A stretch of DNA of 64,000 bases. It comes from Acidulodesulfobacterium sp021802425. Its GTDB lineage: Bacteria > SZUA-79 > Acidulodesulfobacterales > Acidulodesulfobacteraceae. Below the pieces are notes generated by a model. That model ran no database searches, had not been told where the DNA came from, and was given only the letters and a program-made list of their open reading frames with translations. Numbering within the stretch: position 1 is the stretch's first letter; each line of letters starts with the position of its first letter. This document shows positions 26,186-34,739 of the stretch, one piece after another. The stretch spans positions 35,604 to 99,603 of the forward strand of contig JAJZXJ010000004.1 of assembly GCA_021802425.1 (NCBI GenBank), written 5' to 3'. The position numbers and the translations under genes are program-made.

Positions 26186-27558
26186 ATGAAAAGGGCTCAT
26201 AAATACATCCTTAACTTTCTTAATAATAACAGGGGCGATTTTAACTTATTTAAGTTTATCCTTAAGCTCCCCTTATTTTTAATATCGTATGCGGTTATTC
26301 TTTCTACAAAAACAAAAAGAACATTATATAACCGTTCTTTTATTTTTAAAGCGAAAGAACCGGGCATGTTTACGGTTAGCATAGGGAATATAAATTTGGG
26401 AGGAGCCGGAAAAACCCCGTTTTCTTACACGATTGCCGAATACTTGTACGGACGGGGTTTAAAGCCCTGTATCATAAGCAGGGGCTACAAAGGCCGTTTA
26501 AAAAAAAAATCTATATTGCCGGTTGGGAGTACGAGCTTGAGGATGTCCGGCAAAAGCTTCCAGACGAAGTAATTCTTTTAGTTGAAAGGTTTAAATCAAA
26601 AAATATTCAGATACCCGTTATAGTTTCCAGAAACCGATTATCGGCCGCAAAAGTTTGTTCGGGGGAGGATAGCATATATTATAATCTTGCCGAAGACCTT
26701 AATGTATTTTCAAACTTAGATTCAACAAAACCCCCGGGCGAAAAGGTAGATTTAAGCGCAAATCCGTCCGATGATGCCGTGCATAATTTTTCCGATCATT
26801 GCTTATATAAAGATGTTTGCGATAAATATGAAGAATATAAAAAGATTGCCGTCTTAGATGACGGATTTACCGCTTTAAATATCAAAAGGGATTTAAATAT
26901 AGTTCTGATAGACAGGACTAAGGATATTTTTAATCAGAATGTTATTCCCGCCGGGATTTTAAGGGAGGACTTAACTGTTCTTAAATATGCCGATATTATA
27001 ATTATAACCAAAAATACCGAACAAGCCGGCGATATTACAAAAATAACCGATAAAAATTTAGAGAAAGACATTAAAAGATTTAATAAATCCTGCCCCGTAT
27101 TTTATTCTCATTATAAGCCCGTTAATCTTTTAGGAGGGGACGCCGGGCAAAAATCGTTAAATTTTGACAGCCTCCATGACAAACGGATGCGGATATTGAC
27201 CGTCTGTGCAATCGGAAACCCGGATTACTTTTACGATAATTTGAGTAGCCGCGGGATTAAAATAGACGGCAAGTTTGAGTTCGAAGACCACCATAGATAT
27301 ACGGGGCAGGATTTAACCTTATTAAAGAGCGCCGTAAATCTTAATAATCCCTATATTATTATAACTACTTTAAAAGATTATGTTAAATTAAAAAAGTTTG
27401 GCGAACGGAAAGAATATAAGAATATTATAGAAAAGGTTTATTATTTGGATTTTGAGCTGGTTATAGATAAATTATTTTTTGAGTTTATTTATGATAATTA
27501 TAAAAAATATATAGAAAGGATCAATCCAGAATTACTTCCCTATATAATTAAAAATTAA
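26186..27558 (+). pseudogene. lpxK: Tetraacyldisaccharide 4'-kinase, reading frame shifted at a 10-A run
   Basis: LpxK phosphorylates the lipid A disaccharide. The first frame (26186-26572) has an N-terminal membrane segment and the P-loop IGNINLGGAGKTP, then ISRGYKGR. After ten A's at 26500-26509 it runs out of homology and stops. The -1 frame is open from 26512 to 27558 with no stop and continues the family: LPDEVILLVERF, PVIVSRNRLSAAK, the DDGF motif in AVLDDGFTALNIKRDL, and EDHHRYT. One A more (or two fewer) would restore a ~457-residue protein. Sequencing error, transcript slippage at the A run, or a true break are all possible. Because lpxL and gmhB follow intact, I favour error or slippage over loss. 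Confidence 0.85.
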
Positions 27559-27565
27559 ACAAAAG

Positions 27566-28474
27566 ATGAAGAAAAATAGGATACTGTTATATGTTGAATT
27601 TATTGCAGTTTACGGGTTTTATCTTTTTATAAACATTATCCCTCTTGGTTTAGCGTTAAAATTGGGCAGGATTTTAGGGATAATGTTTTATAAAATCGAT
27701 AAAAGACATGCAAAAAATACGATTAATAACTTAACCATCGCTTTTCCGAATAAAAAAAAAGAGGAGCTAAACGATATTTGCATTAATTTTTACAAAAATA
27801 TCGGCATGGTTTTCGTTGAGATTTTTAGATTAAACAGGTATAATAAAAAGAATATAGACAGCTTTGTTGACTCGGATTTCGACGCGTTTAAGGGCATTTA
27901 CAAAAAGCAGGGAATACTTCTCTTAACCGCTCATTTCGGCAATTGGGAGCTTTTGGCAAAAACTTTCAGCCTGAAAGGTTATTCAGGCAATGTTTTAGCA
28001 AGGCCGTTAGATAATCCTTATATAGAAAAAATTCTTTATGGATTAAGGACAAATTCCGGGAATAAGGTAATATATAACAGGGAAAATGCTATTAAAAGCA
28101 TAATGTCGGCATTAAATAAAAATGAAATGGTCGGATTTTTGCCGGACGAGAATGCTTCGAAACGGATAGGCGTATTTGTAGATTTTTTTGGCGTTAAAGC
28201 CTGCACTATGCCGGGTATGGCGAATATTGCCGCAAAGACAAAAGCCCCGGTCATTCCGGCTTTTATTGTCAGGGTTAAAGACGGCAATTTTAAAAAACAT
28301 AAACTGATAATCGGTGAACCCCTTGAGATAACCTATACCGGAGACAGAAAGACCGATATGATGAACATCTTGAAAATGTTCAATGAAACGGTAGAAAACA
28401 TAATTAAAAATTATCCCGAGCAGTGGTTTTGGATTCACAACAGGTGGAAAACAAGGCCGGATCCGGAGAAATAA
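27566..28474 (+). CDS. lpxL: Lipid A biosynthesis acyltransferase (LpxL/HtrB family)
   Basis: The enzyme adds a secondary acyl chain to lipid A at the inner membrane. The 302-residue protein has an N-terminal membrane helix (about 10-35), the catalytic HX4E in TAHFGNWELLA (about 118-128), LARPLDNPYIE, LPDENASKRIGVFVDFFG and a C-terminal PEQWFWIHNRWKTRP, all typical. It begins 8 bases after lpxK. Whether it is the LpxL or LpxM position-type enzyme cannot be told from sequence. Confidence 0.9.
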   Translation: MKKNRILLYVEFIAVYGFYLFINIIPLGLALKLGRILGIMFYKIDKRHAKNTINNLTIAFPNKKKEELNDICINFYKNIGMVFVEIFRLNRYNKKNIDSFVDSDFDAFKGIYKKQGILLLTAHFGNWELLAKTFSLKGYSGNVLARPLDNPYIEKILYGLRTNSGNKVIYNRENAIKSIMSALNKNEMVGFLPDENASKRIGVFVDFFGVKACTMPGMANIAAKTKAPVIPAFIVRVKDGNFKKHKLIIGEPLEITYTGDRKTDMMNILKMFNETVENIIKNYPEQWFWIHNRWKTRPDPEK

Positions 28475-28478
28475 ATAT

Positions 28479-29033
28479 ATGGAAAAATGCGTATTTTTAG
28501 ACAGGGACGGCGTCCTGATTAAAGATGTCGGCTATTTAAAAAATCCAAACGATATAATTTTAATGCCGCAAACAATCGAGGCATTAAAGAATTTAAAGAA
28601 AATCGGGTTTTTGCTCATAATAGTTACAAATCAGGCGGGTGTTGCAAAAGGTTTTTTCACCGTAGATGATTTGGAAAGAGTTAATAAAAGATTGATAAAG
28701 GTTTATGAAACTAACGATATTGCGATAGACGATTTATATTTTTGCCCCCACCACGAAAATGGAATTGTAGAGCCTTATAATATCAAATGTTCTTGCAGAA
28801 AGCCCGATTTGGGAATGGTGGTTAAGGGCGTAGAAAAGTTCGGCATCGATATTAATAAATCATTTATGATTGGAGATAAGGACAGCGATATTCTTCTCGC
28901 AAAAAATTCCGGTTTAAGGTCGTTTTATATAAAAAATTCGATGTATGAGCATGATGAAAATATAATCCCGGATTTTTATGTTTCAGGCTTAAAAGAAGCT
29001 TCGGATATTATAATAGAATTACAGGGCGGCTGA
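28479..29033 (+). CDS. gmhB: D-glycero-beta-D-manno-heptose-1,7-bisphosphate 7-phosphatase
   Basis: GmhB dephosphorylates heptose bisphosphate on the way to ADP-heptose of the LPS core. The 184-residue HAD protein has motif I FLDRDGVL (6-13), motif II VTNQAGVAKG, the zinc-binding CPHH...CSCRKPDLG and motif IV GDKDSDI. The zinc loop separates it from histidinol phosphatase only in part, but LPS neighbours support GmhB. It starts 5 bases after lpxL. Confidence 0.9.
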   Translation: MEKCVFLDRDGVLIKDVGYLKNPNDIILMPQTIEALKNLKKIGFLLIIVTNQAGVAKGFFTVDDLERVNKRLIKVYETNDIAIDDLYFCPHHENGIVEPYNIKCSCRKPDLGMVVKGVEKFGIDINKSFMIGDKDSDILLAKNSGLRSFYIKNSMYEHDENIIPDFYVSGLKEASDIIIELQGG

Positions 29034-29123
29034 GAAAGAGTTATCGCATCTTTATTTTTTGTTTGATTTTAAATAAAAAGTTTGTTAAAATTTAATGCTT
29101 AAATTTATATATACCAATAAAAA

Positions 29124-29147
29124 GAGGACAGACTTAAGTTTGTCCTC
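29124..29147 (+). repeat. Palindromic repeat in the rpsT leader
   Basis: GAGGACAGACTT then AAGTTTGTCCTC, same family as the nif intergenic elements with the outer G/C run changed to GAGG/CCTC on both arms (compensatory). It ends 8 bases before the AAGGAG ribosome site of rpsT. Confidence 0.85.
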
Positions 29148-29165
29148 ATAAACAAGGAGTAAACT

Positions 29166-29435
29166 ATGGCAAATCATAAATCGGCTGAGAAAAGGGCAAG
29201 GCAAACGAAAAAAAGAACTTTGCGCAACACGGGCAGTATTTCGAAAATGAAAACGAATATTAAAAAATTTAAAGCGGCTGTTTCTCAAAACGATAAAGAA
29301 AAGGCTCTGGAACTTTTTAAATTAAATGCGTCTTATATTATGCATTTGGCATCCAAAAGTATAATTCATAAAAATAATGCCTCAAGGAAAATCTCGGCGC
29401 TGGCGAGGCTTCATAACTCAATCAAACAGGATTAG
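29166..29435 (+). CDS. rpsT: 30S ribosomal protein S20
   Basis: The 89-residue basic protein starts MANHKSAEKRARQ and has the S20 pattern through KSIIHKNNASRKISALARL. It binds 16S rRNA early in 30S assembly. AAGGAG lies before the ATG, and a palindromic repeat sits in the leader. It ends 2 bases from the convergent holA. Confidence 0.97.
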   Translation: MANHKSAEKRARQTKKRTLRNTGSISKMKTNIKKFKAAVSQNDKEKALELFKLNASYIMHLASKSIIHKNNASRKISALARLHNSIKQD

Positions 29436-29437
29436 CG

Positions 29438-30430
29438 TTATCTTAAGTTTTTGGAAATATCTAAAAACCCAAGTTTAAAGATACATTCTTCGAATATCAG
29501 ATTTTGAGGGTAGGATGTTGTTTTAAGCCTGAAGTCCGTTTCTCCCAGCAGTTCCATAATTCTTTTAAGTTCATGAACAGAAAATAAAGATAGATTTTTT
29601 AGAAATTTCTTTTTGAGAAAAGGCAGAATCCCGTTTATCCGTAAAATGGTTTCGAAATCCATACCAGAGGATTCCTGCACCTTTGCTTTATGGAGCTTTC
29701 TCGCTTCGTTGTACAATACCGATATAATTTTTACAGGCTCTTCCCCGTCATTATAAATAACGCCGAATATTGAAAATGCCCCCCTTATATCCTTATCAAA
29801 TATTTTATCGACAAAATCAAAAATAGTGAATGTTTTTGAAAAAGCAAGAAGCGGCTTTAATTCGTTAACGGAAAGTTCTTTTGATTTGTTTTCGGTTTTA
29901 ATCCCCGATGCTATTTTGTTAAGTTCGTTATCGATATTTACCGTGTTATTACCCGTATATCTAATAAGGCAATATACTGCTTCATCGGAAATTTTTATAC
30001 CTTTTTCTTTAGATAAATTTTTAATATAAGAGAAAAGTTCATTTTCATATAGAAGCCGGATTTTATGAAGTTTAAAATAATTTTTGGTTTTTAATTCCTT
30101 GAAAAATTTAATATTTTCGTTAATTTTCGGGCTGTTATCATAAAAAATGATTACTGTTGCCGGGGATGGAGAGTTTAAGTAACCCAGCAGTCCAGTATCA
30201 TTAAGAAACGAGCCGTCAAAATCTTCTACCTGTATAACCCTTTTTTCCGAAAGCACCGGATAACTGTTGGCTATGGCTAAAAAATCGACGGGCGAGGGGG
30301 ATATAAGCCTGTCAAAATTAAAATCAGTCTGTTCTTTTTTTAATATTCCGGATTTTATTTTTTCTATTTCCTTAGCAATTCTAAAATCATCTTCCCCGTA
30401 AAAAAAATAGACGAGAATATCTTTTTCCAT
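29438..30430 (-). CDS. holA: DNA polymerase III delta subunit
   Basis: Delta is the clamp-loader subunit that opens the sliding clamp. The 330-residue protein has the family features: N-terminal VYFFYGEDDFRIAKEIEKI, DFNFDRL, the TVIIFYDNSPKINE segment, and the C-terminal helical ELKRIMELLGETDFRLKT. HolA is weakly conserved, but length and motifs fit. In many genomes it follows lptE; here the two are ~9 kb apart. Confidence 0.87.
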   Translation of the reverse strand: MEKDILVYFFYGEDDFRIAKEIEKIKSGILKKEQTDFNFDRLISPSPVDFLAIANSYPVLSEKRVIQVEDFDGSFLNDTGLLGYLNSPSPATVIIFYDNSPKINENIKFFKELKTKNYFKLHKIRLLYENELFSYIKNLSKEKGIKISDEAVYCLIRYTGNNTVNIDNELNKIASGIKTENKSKELSVNELKPLLAFSKTFTIFDFVDKIFDKDIRGAFSIFGVIYNDGEEPVKIISVLYNEARKLHKAKVQESSGMDFETILRINGILPFLKKKFLKNLSLFSVHELKRIMELLGETDFRLKTTSYPQNLIFEECIFKLGFLDISKNLR

Positions 30431-30475
30431 ATTTAAATTTTATAATAAAAAATATCTTTTTAAAAGATATTAATC

Positions 30476-30520
30476 TTAAACCTTAATTCTATGTCGGAAG
30501 TATCGGGACTTAAGGTTTAA
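30476..30520. repeat. Inverted repeat in the holA-secG divergent region
   Basis: TTAAACCTTAA (30476-30486) and TTAAGGTTTAA (30510-30520) are perfect 11-base arms, 23 bases apart. A second palindrome, AATATCTTTT with AAAAGATATT, lies at 30451-30471. These could be operators shared by the divergent genes. Confidence 0.5.
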
Positions 30521-30529
30521 ATTTTGCGG

Positions 30530-30558
30530 TTGACTTTTATATCATATTTTATTAATAT
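30530..30558 (+). promoter_or_regulatory. Sigma70-type promoter of secG
   Basis: TTGACT at 30530-30535 and TAATAT at 30553-30558 with a 17-base spacer. The expected transcript start is only a few bases before the secG ATG at 30568, and no Shine-Dalgarno is visible. Confidence 0.55.
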
Positions 30559-30567
30559 AATTTCATC

Positions 30568-30933
30568 ATGATAGAATTTTTGACGATTATATTAATAGTT
30601 TCTGCCGTTTTCTTGGTTATCGTTATTCTTATGCAGCAGGGCAAAGGGCAAGAAATGGGCGCCGTGTTCGGGGGGAGTTCCCAAACCATATTTGGAGCTT
30701 CCGGCGCGGGAAATTTTTTAACTAAAGCTACCGCTATTCTAGCCTTAATTTTTATGGCTTCGGCATTTCTAATATCTTACATTTCGGCCAAGCAGGTAAG
30801 CCCTATCGCAATTAAAAGTTACATTAAAAAGGCGGAAAAACCGCCTTTGGTTAAAAAGGTTGCCAAGCCTGCCCCTAAAGCCAAAGCCTTAACTAAGCCA
30901 TTTAAGCCGTTAAAAACGGTTAATAATAAATAA
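30568..30933 (+). CDS. secG: Protein translocase subunit SecG
   Basis: SecG is the small partner of SecYE. The 121-residue protein has two membrane helices (about 3-22 and 50-72) joined by the conserved LMQQGKGQEMGAVFGGSSQTIFGASGAGNFLTK loop region, here given in part: MQQGKGQEMG, GGSSQTIFG. A Lys/Pro/Ala-rich tail (80-121) is longer than in E. coli. It shares its promoter with the tRNA-Leu 31 bases downstream, probably as one transcript. Confidence 0.93.
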   Translation: MIEFLTIILIVSAVFLVIVILMQQGKGQEMGAVFGGSSQTIFGASGAGNFLTKATAILALIFMASAFLISYISAKQVSPIAIKSYIKKAEKPPLVKKVAKPAPKAKALTKPFKPLKTVNNK

Positions 30934-30964
30934 TTTACTTTAATAGGTAAGTTTTAATAAAAAT

Positions 30965-31050
30965 GCCGAAGTGGTGGAATTGGTAGACACGCCATCTTGA
31001 GGGGGTGGTGGATAATATCCGTGCCGGTTCGATTCCGGCCTTCGGCACCA
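30965..31050 (+). tRNA. tRNA-Leu (anticodon GAG), CCA encoded
   Basis: Acceptor arms GCCGAAG and CTTCGGC pair fully, followed by ACCA. The anticodon stem CCATC/GGTGG holds the loop TTGAGGG, so the anticodon is GAG. A long variable arm and the T-arm GCCGG-TTCGATT-CCGGC are present, as expected for the class II tRNA-Leu. Confidence 0.97.
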
Positions 31051-31079
31051 TTGTTAGCCTTCCCGCAAGGAGTTCTCCG

Positions 31080-32030
31080 TTAGCCAATCTTCTTTGACAT
31101 AAGCAGGGTAAATTCCCTTAAGAACGCATTATTATAAAGGTGGCTGTTTAAGTTCATCTGATTTAAGGCGTCCTGCATGCTTAATCTTATTCTATACGGC
31201 CTATTTCTTGTAAGAGAATCGAATTTGTTGGCGATTATTAAAATCTTTCCGTAAGTCGAAATATCTTCTTCTGTCTTGCCGAATGGATAACCAGAGCCGT
31301 TTGAAGCTTCGTGATGTTCTAAAATACCGTTAACAACATCATTATTCTCCATATCGTTTTGCAGCGCAATATCTTTTGAATATATAGGGTGTTTTTGGAT
31401 TTCGTTAAGCTCGATTTCCCCCAAATCCCTTTTTGACAGAAGCGCTTTGGGAATTTTTAATTTTCCGATATCGTGTATAAGCCCCGATAAACCGATTTCA
31501 AAAAGCGAAATTTTATTGGCAAAGCCAAGCCTGTTTGCCAAAGACATAGCATAAATACTAACATTAATCCCGTGGCTTACTTCATTATAATCGTAATCGG
31601 AAAGATTTAAAAGATTAGTAAAAGCAAATTCGCTGATTAAAAGATAATCGATGGTAGTTTCGATGGTTTTTTTGATATTTTTCTGGTTATCCTTAAGATT
31701 TCCCGTTGTTATAAGATATTCCGCGTAAACCTTAGAATAAATATAAATTTTTACGGCCTTTTCTTCGAAACCTAAATCTTTTGAGTTTACGATGCTTTCC
31801 ATATGCCCCATTATATCGTCGTCATATTTTTCTTTATCCTCTCCTTTAATGTAAAGATGGTCTACGCCGTTGTTTTTTAATCTCAAAGCATCGCTTTGAG
31901 AAAATATGAGGGCTTTTGCCCTGTATAAAACATAGTTTTCTCCCGATTTTATATAAAGGGGGTAGTCGGAATTTTTGCCAAAAATCAGGCTTTCGATTAA
32001 TATCGGAAGATAATTTGCTTTTTTTTCCAT
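31080..32030 (-). CDS. HD-GYP domain protein (probable c-di-GMP phosphodiesterase)
   Basis: I prefer the ATG at 32030 (316 residues, after AAGGAG) over 32063. The N-terminal ~130 residues have no recognised sensor domain. The C-terminal HD-GYP domain has HGINVSIYA, the HDIGK metal motif, QKHPIYS, and HHEASNGSGYPFG, where GYP is intact. Such enzymes cleave c-di-GMP to pGpG or GMP and control motility or biofilm. It overlaps nothing and lies 12 bases downstream of the MBL hydrolase. Confidence 0.85.
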   Translation of the reverse strand: MEKKANYLPILIESLIFGKNSDYPLYIKSGENYVLYRAKALIFSQSDALRLKNNGVDHLYIKGEDKEKYDDDIMGHMESIVNSKDLGFEEKAVKIYIYSKVYAEYLITTGNLKDNQKNIKKTIETTIDYLLISEFAFTNLLNLSDYDYNEVSHGINVSIYAMSLANRLGFANKISLFEIGLSGLIHDIGKLKIPKALLSKRDLGEIELNEIQKHPIYSKDIALQNDMENNDVVNGILEHHEASNGSGYPFGKTEEDISTYGKILIIANKFDSLTRNRPYRIRLSMQDALNQMNLNSHLYNNAFLREFTLLMSKKIG

Positions 32031-32075
32031 GCAGGGAAGTTCTCCTTTTTTAAGGTCGCGCATGTTAGTTTAAAA

Positions 32076-32741
32076 TTATATAATCACAGAGTTCAACCCG
32101 TTTTTTTGACAGCCTTCCTTAAAATCTTCAGCCTGTTTTCTGTCCCCTACTATAGTTCCGTAATGCATAGGAATCGATATACCCGCCCTGATTTTTTCGG
32201 CCGCGCCTACCGCTTCGGCAGGGGTCATCACATATGTGCCGCTAACCGGAATAAATAACAAATCGATATTTTTTGAGGCCAGATTGTCCATTTCAGGTAC
32301 ATGGTCGGTGTCGCCCATATGATAAATTTTAACCCCGTTAAAAGTAACGATAAACCCGAGTTTTTTGTCCTCTTTCGGATGATAAACCTTGCCCGGTTCC
32401 CGAAATTTGTTTATGTTATAAGCTGGGACGCCTTCTATATGCAAGTCTTTAAAATCGATTGAATCGCCCGGGGCAATAATTACGGCTTTATTATCAAGTG
32501 ATGCCCCCATTTCTTTATGCGTCATTTTATTCATGAATAAAACGGTGGAATCTTTTATTATTTTGCGAATATCATCCATGGAAAAATGATCGAAGTGTTC
32601 ATGCGATACGAAAATATAATCCGCTTTAGGTTCGCCGTCGTGCAATTTAAATGGATCAAAGTATAAATTTACCTTGCCGTTCGTTATCAGAAAACTGTCG
32701 TGGCAAAACCTTTTTATTTCAAGTCCTTTATAGTTAAACAT
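32076..32741 (-). CDS. Metallo-beta-lactamase fold metal-dependent hydrolase (UPF0173-like)
   Basis: The 221-residue protein has CHDSFLI near the start, the metal motif SHEHFDHFS (about 46-54), HMGDTDHV near 140 and a C-terminal IPMHYGT, the pattern of UlaG/UPF0173-type hydrolases. The substrate is unknown. A GGAGGT site lies before the start. It may be co-transcribed with the HD-GYP gene after it. Confidence 0.82.
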   Translation of the reverse strand: MFNYKGLEIKRFCHDSFLITNGKVNLYFDPFKLHDGEPKADYIFVSHEHFDHFSMDDIRKIIKDSTVLFMNKMTHKEMGASLDNKAVIIAPGDSIDFKDLHIEGVPAYNINKFREPGKVYHPKEDKKLGFIVTFNGVKIYHMGDTDHVPEMDNLASKNIDLLFIPVSGTYVMTPAEAVGAAEKIRAGISIPMHYGTIVGDRKQAEDFKEGCQKNGLNSVII

Positions 32742-33014
32742 AAAAAACCTCCCGCAAATTTATTTGTTTATTTGTTATCTTAATTATCAATACAAATACA
32801 AAAAATATTAAAAGATTGTATTATATTTTATCATAATTATCGTAGAATTGTTAAGAATTAGACATATATAAATATATATTGTAATTATATATAGTTGTAA
32901 TATATAATAATGTCGAATACCCGCACTAAAGACGCTGCGGGGATAACATGTTTTGCGGCGAACAAAATATCTAAAAATTAATTAATAGTTTTAAAGTTAT
33001 TCGAGGTTAAAACC

Positions 33015-33656
33015 ATGAATGCTAAAAAAAGAATCAAAAAGTTTTTCTTATTTACCTCATCCTTAGGTATGCTTGTCTTATTTTTAAGCGGCTGTGCGGC
33101 ATATTACGGTCCGCTGGACTCGTCGGCATATTCGCAGGGATACATAAGCGTTGCCACGCCTAATTTTGCCTTTTCGTTCGGCGAAGGCGTGAACGCGTAT
33201 TATGCTCCTGCGTTTGGCGCCTACATATACGGGTATAACGGATATTATTACAGGTGGCTTAACGGCGGCTGGGTTTACGCAAGCGTATATGCTGGTCCGT
33301 GGTATCCCGTTACTTCAGGAATATTTCTTCCGGGAATTCTGGCTTTTGGTCCGCCGCCTCCGATAGTTGCTTACAGGCCGTATTTTGTATGGTGGAGGAT
33401 GCATGCAGGTCCATGGTATAGGGCTTATCATCCGGGCTGGTGGGCAAGGCATCAAATGTTTTTAAGGAATTACGGCGAATGGCGGTCGCATGTAAATCGT
33501 TTTTACCGCAATCATCCATATCAAAACTGGAGAATGAGGAGACATTTTGAACACGGGGGTCCAAGACGCGAAGGTCCGGGACGCAGAGGCCCTGAACACG
33601 GAGACGGAGGCCCGGGATTTATGCACGGGCATCACGGTCCATTTTTTGGGCATTAA
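33015..33656 (+). CDS. Tyr/Trp-rich lipoprotein with His/Gly-rich tail
   Basis: The N-terminal signal peptide ends in the lipobox LSGC with C27 as the lipidated residue. The mature part is very rich in Tyr, Trp, Gly and Pro (about 30-135), then a basic His/Arg/Gly tail (about 175-213) ending HGHHGPFFGH. Such tails can bind metal ions, but this is not shown. Similar 'YXWYPX'-like envelope lipoproteins are known from several Gram-negative groups without assigned function. Its leader is 273 bases of AT-rich sequence with no clear feature. Confidence 0.7.
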   Translation: MNAKKRIKKFFLFTSSLGMLVLFLSGCAAYYGPLDSSAYSQGYISVATPNFAFSFGEGVNAYYAPAFGAYIYGYNGYYYRWLNGGWVYASVYAGPWYPVTSGIFLPGILAFGPPPPIVAYRPYFVWWRMHAGPWYRAYHPGWWARHQMFLRNYGEWRSHVNRFYRNHPYQNWRMRRHFEHGGPRREGPGRRGPEHGDGGPGFMHGHHGPFFGH

Positions 33657-33725
33657 AGATAAATTAGTTTCGTTGGAATACGGTTTAAAATTTTTGACAT
33701 TCAATAAACGGCAGGGGAGGGCTTT

Positions 33726-34739
33726 ATGGCAAATTTAAGAATTGCAATAAATGGATTCGGCAGAATCGGAAGGAATGTTTTCAGGGTATTTCAAGACATG
33801 ATAGAAAAGGGCAAAGAGATTGAAATAGTCGCGATTAACGATATTACCAACCCGCAGGTGCTTGCCCATCTTCTTAAATACGATTCCGTTCACGGTAAAG
33901 CTAATTTTTATGTCGGATATGATGTTGACCATATTATTGCGGATAGCAGGGAAACTTTGATTACGGCAATAAAAGACCCTTCCGAACTTCTCTGGAAACA
34001 TCTGAATGTCGATATTGTTATCGAATCGACCGGCCTTTTTACAAAAAGAGACGATGCGGCAAAACATCTTAAGGCAGGAGCAAAAAGGGTTTTAATTTCG
34101 GCGCCTGCCCATGATCCCGATGTTACTATCGTTCTTGGAGTAAACGATAAGATATACAATAAAGATAGGCATTTCATCGTTTCCATGGCATCATGTACCA
34201 CAAACTGCCTTGCCCCGGTGGCCAAAATAATACATGAAAATTTTGCGATAGAAAAGGGCAACATGACCACGGTTCATTCTTATACCAATGACCAGAGAAT
34301 CTTAGATTTGCCGCATAAAGATTTAAGAAGGTCAAGGGCCGCCGCCGTTTCGATTATTCCTACGACAACCGGCGCCGCAAAGGCGCTTTGCGAGGTGTTG
34401 CCCGAACTCAAAGATAAACTTGACGGGATGTCTTTAAGGGTGCCTACGCCCGATGTCTCTATTAACGATTTAGTATGCAAGGTTTCTAAAAAAACATCCG
34501 TTTTGGAGGTAAATTCAAAATTGGAAGAGGCTTCGGAAAGTTATTTAAAAGGAATTCTTGCTTTTAGCAAAGAGCCTTTGGTTTCGATAGATTATCTCGG
34601 AAATCCTTACTCCTCCACCGTCGATTCTTTAAGCACGAAGGTGATAGGAGACGACCTCGTTAAGGTTCTGGCGTGGTATGACAATGAATGGGGTTATTCC
34701 ACAAGGCTTGCCGAAATGGCGGTTATGATGATGCAATAA
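33726..34739 (+). CDS. gap: Glyceraldehyde-3-phosphate dehydrogenase, type I
   Basis: This glycolytic/gluconeogenic enzyme makes 1,3-bisphosphoglycerate. The 337-residue protein has the NAD site INGFGRIGRN (8-17), NAD-favouring Asp in AINDI (39), catalytic C157 in SCTTNC and the C-terminal WYDNEWGYSTRL. GGGGAGGG precedes the ATG. Its TAA overlaps the pgk ATG (TAATG), a tight coupling of the two steps. Confidence 0.97.
   Translation: MANLRIAINGFGRIGRNVFRVFQDMIEKGKEIEIVAINDITNPQVLAHLLKYDSVHGKANFYVGYDVDHIIADSRETLITAIKDPSELLWKHLNVDIVIESTGLFTKRDDAAKHLKAGAKRVLISAPAHDPDVTIVLGVNDKIYNKDRHFIVSMASCTTNCLAPVAKIIHENFAIEKGNMTTVHSYTNDQRILDLPHKDLRRSRAAAVSIIPTTTGAAKALCEVLPELKDKLDGMSLRVPTPDVSINDLVCKVSKKTSVLEVNSKLEEASESYLKGILAFSKEPLVSIDYLGNPYSSTVDSLSTKVIGDDLVKVLAWYDNEWGYSTRLAEMAVMMMQ

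Noticed and set aside
26186..26572. Two separate genes at the lpxK locus
   Set aside because: Neither part is a complete protein, and the second frame is open right up to the A run with LpxK homology.
34688..34738. Upstream start of pgk inside gap
   Set aside because: It adds 17 residues foreign to Pgk and lies in the gap coding sequence; TAATG overlap explains the real start.
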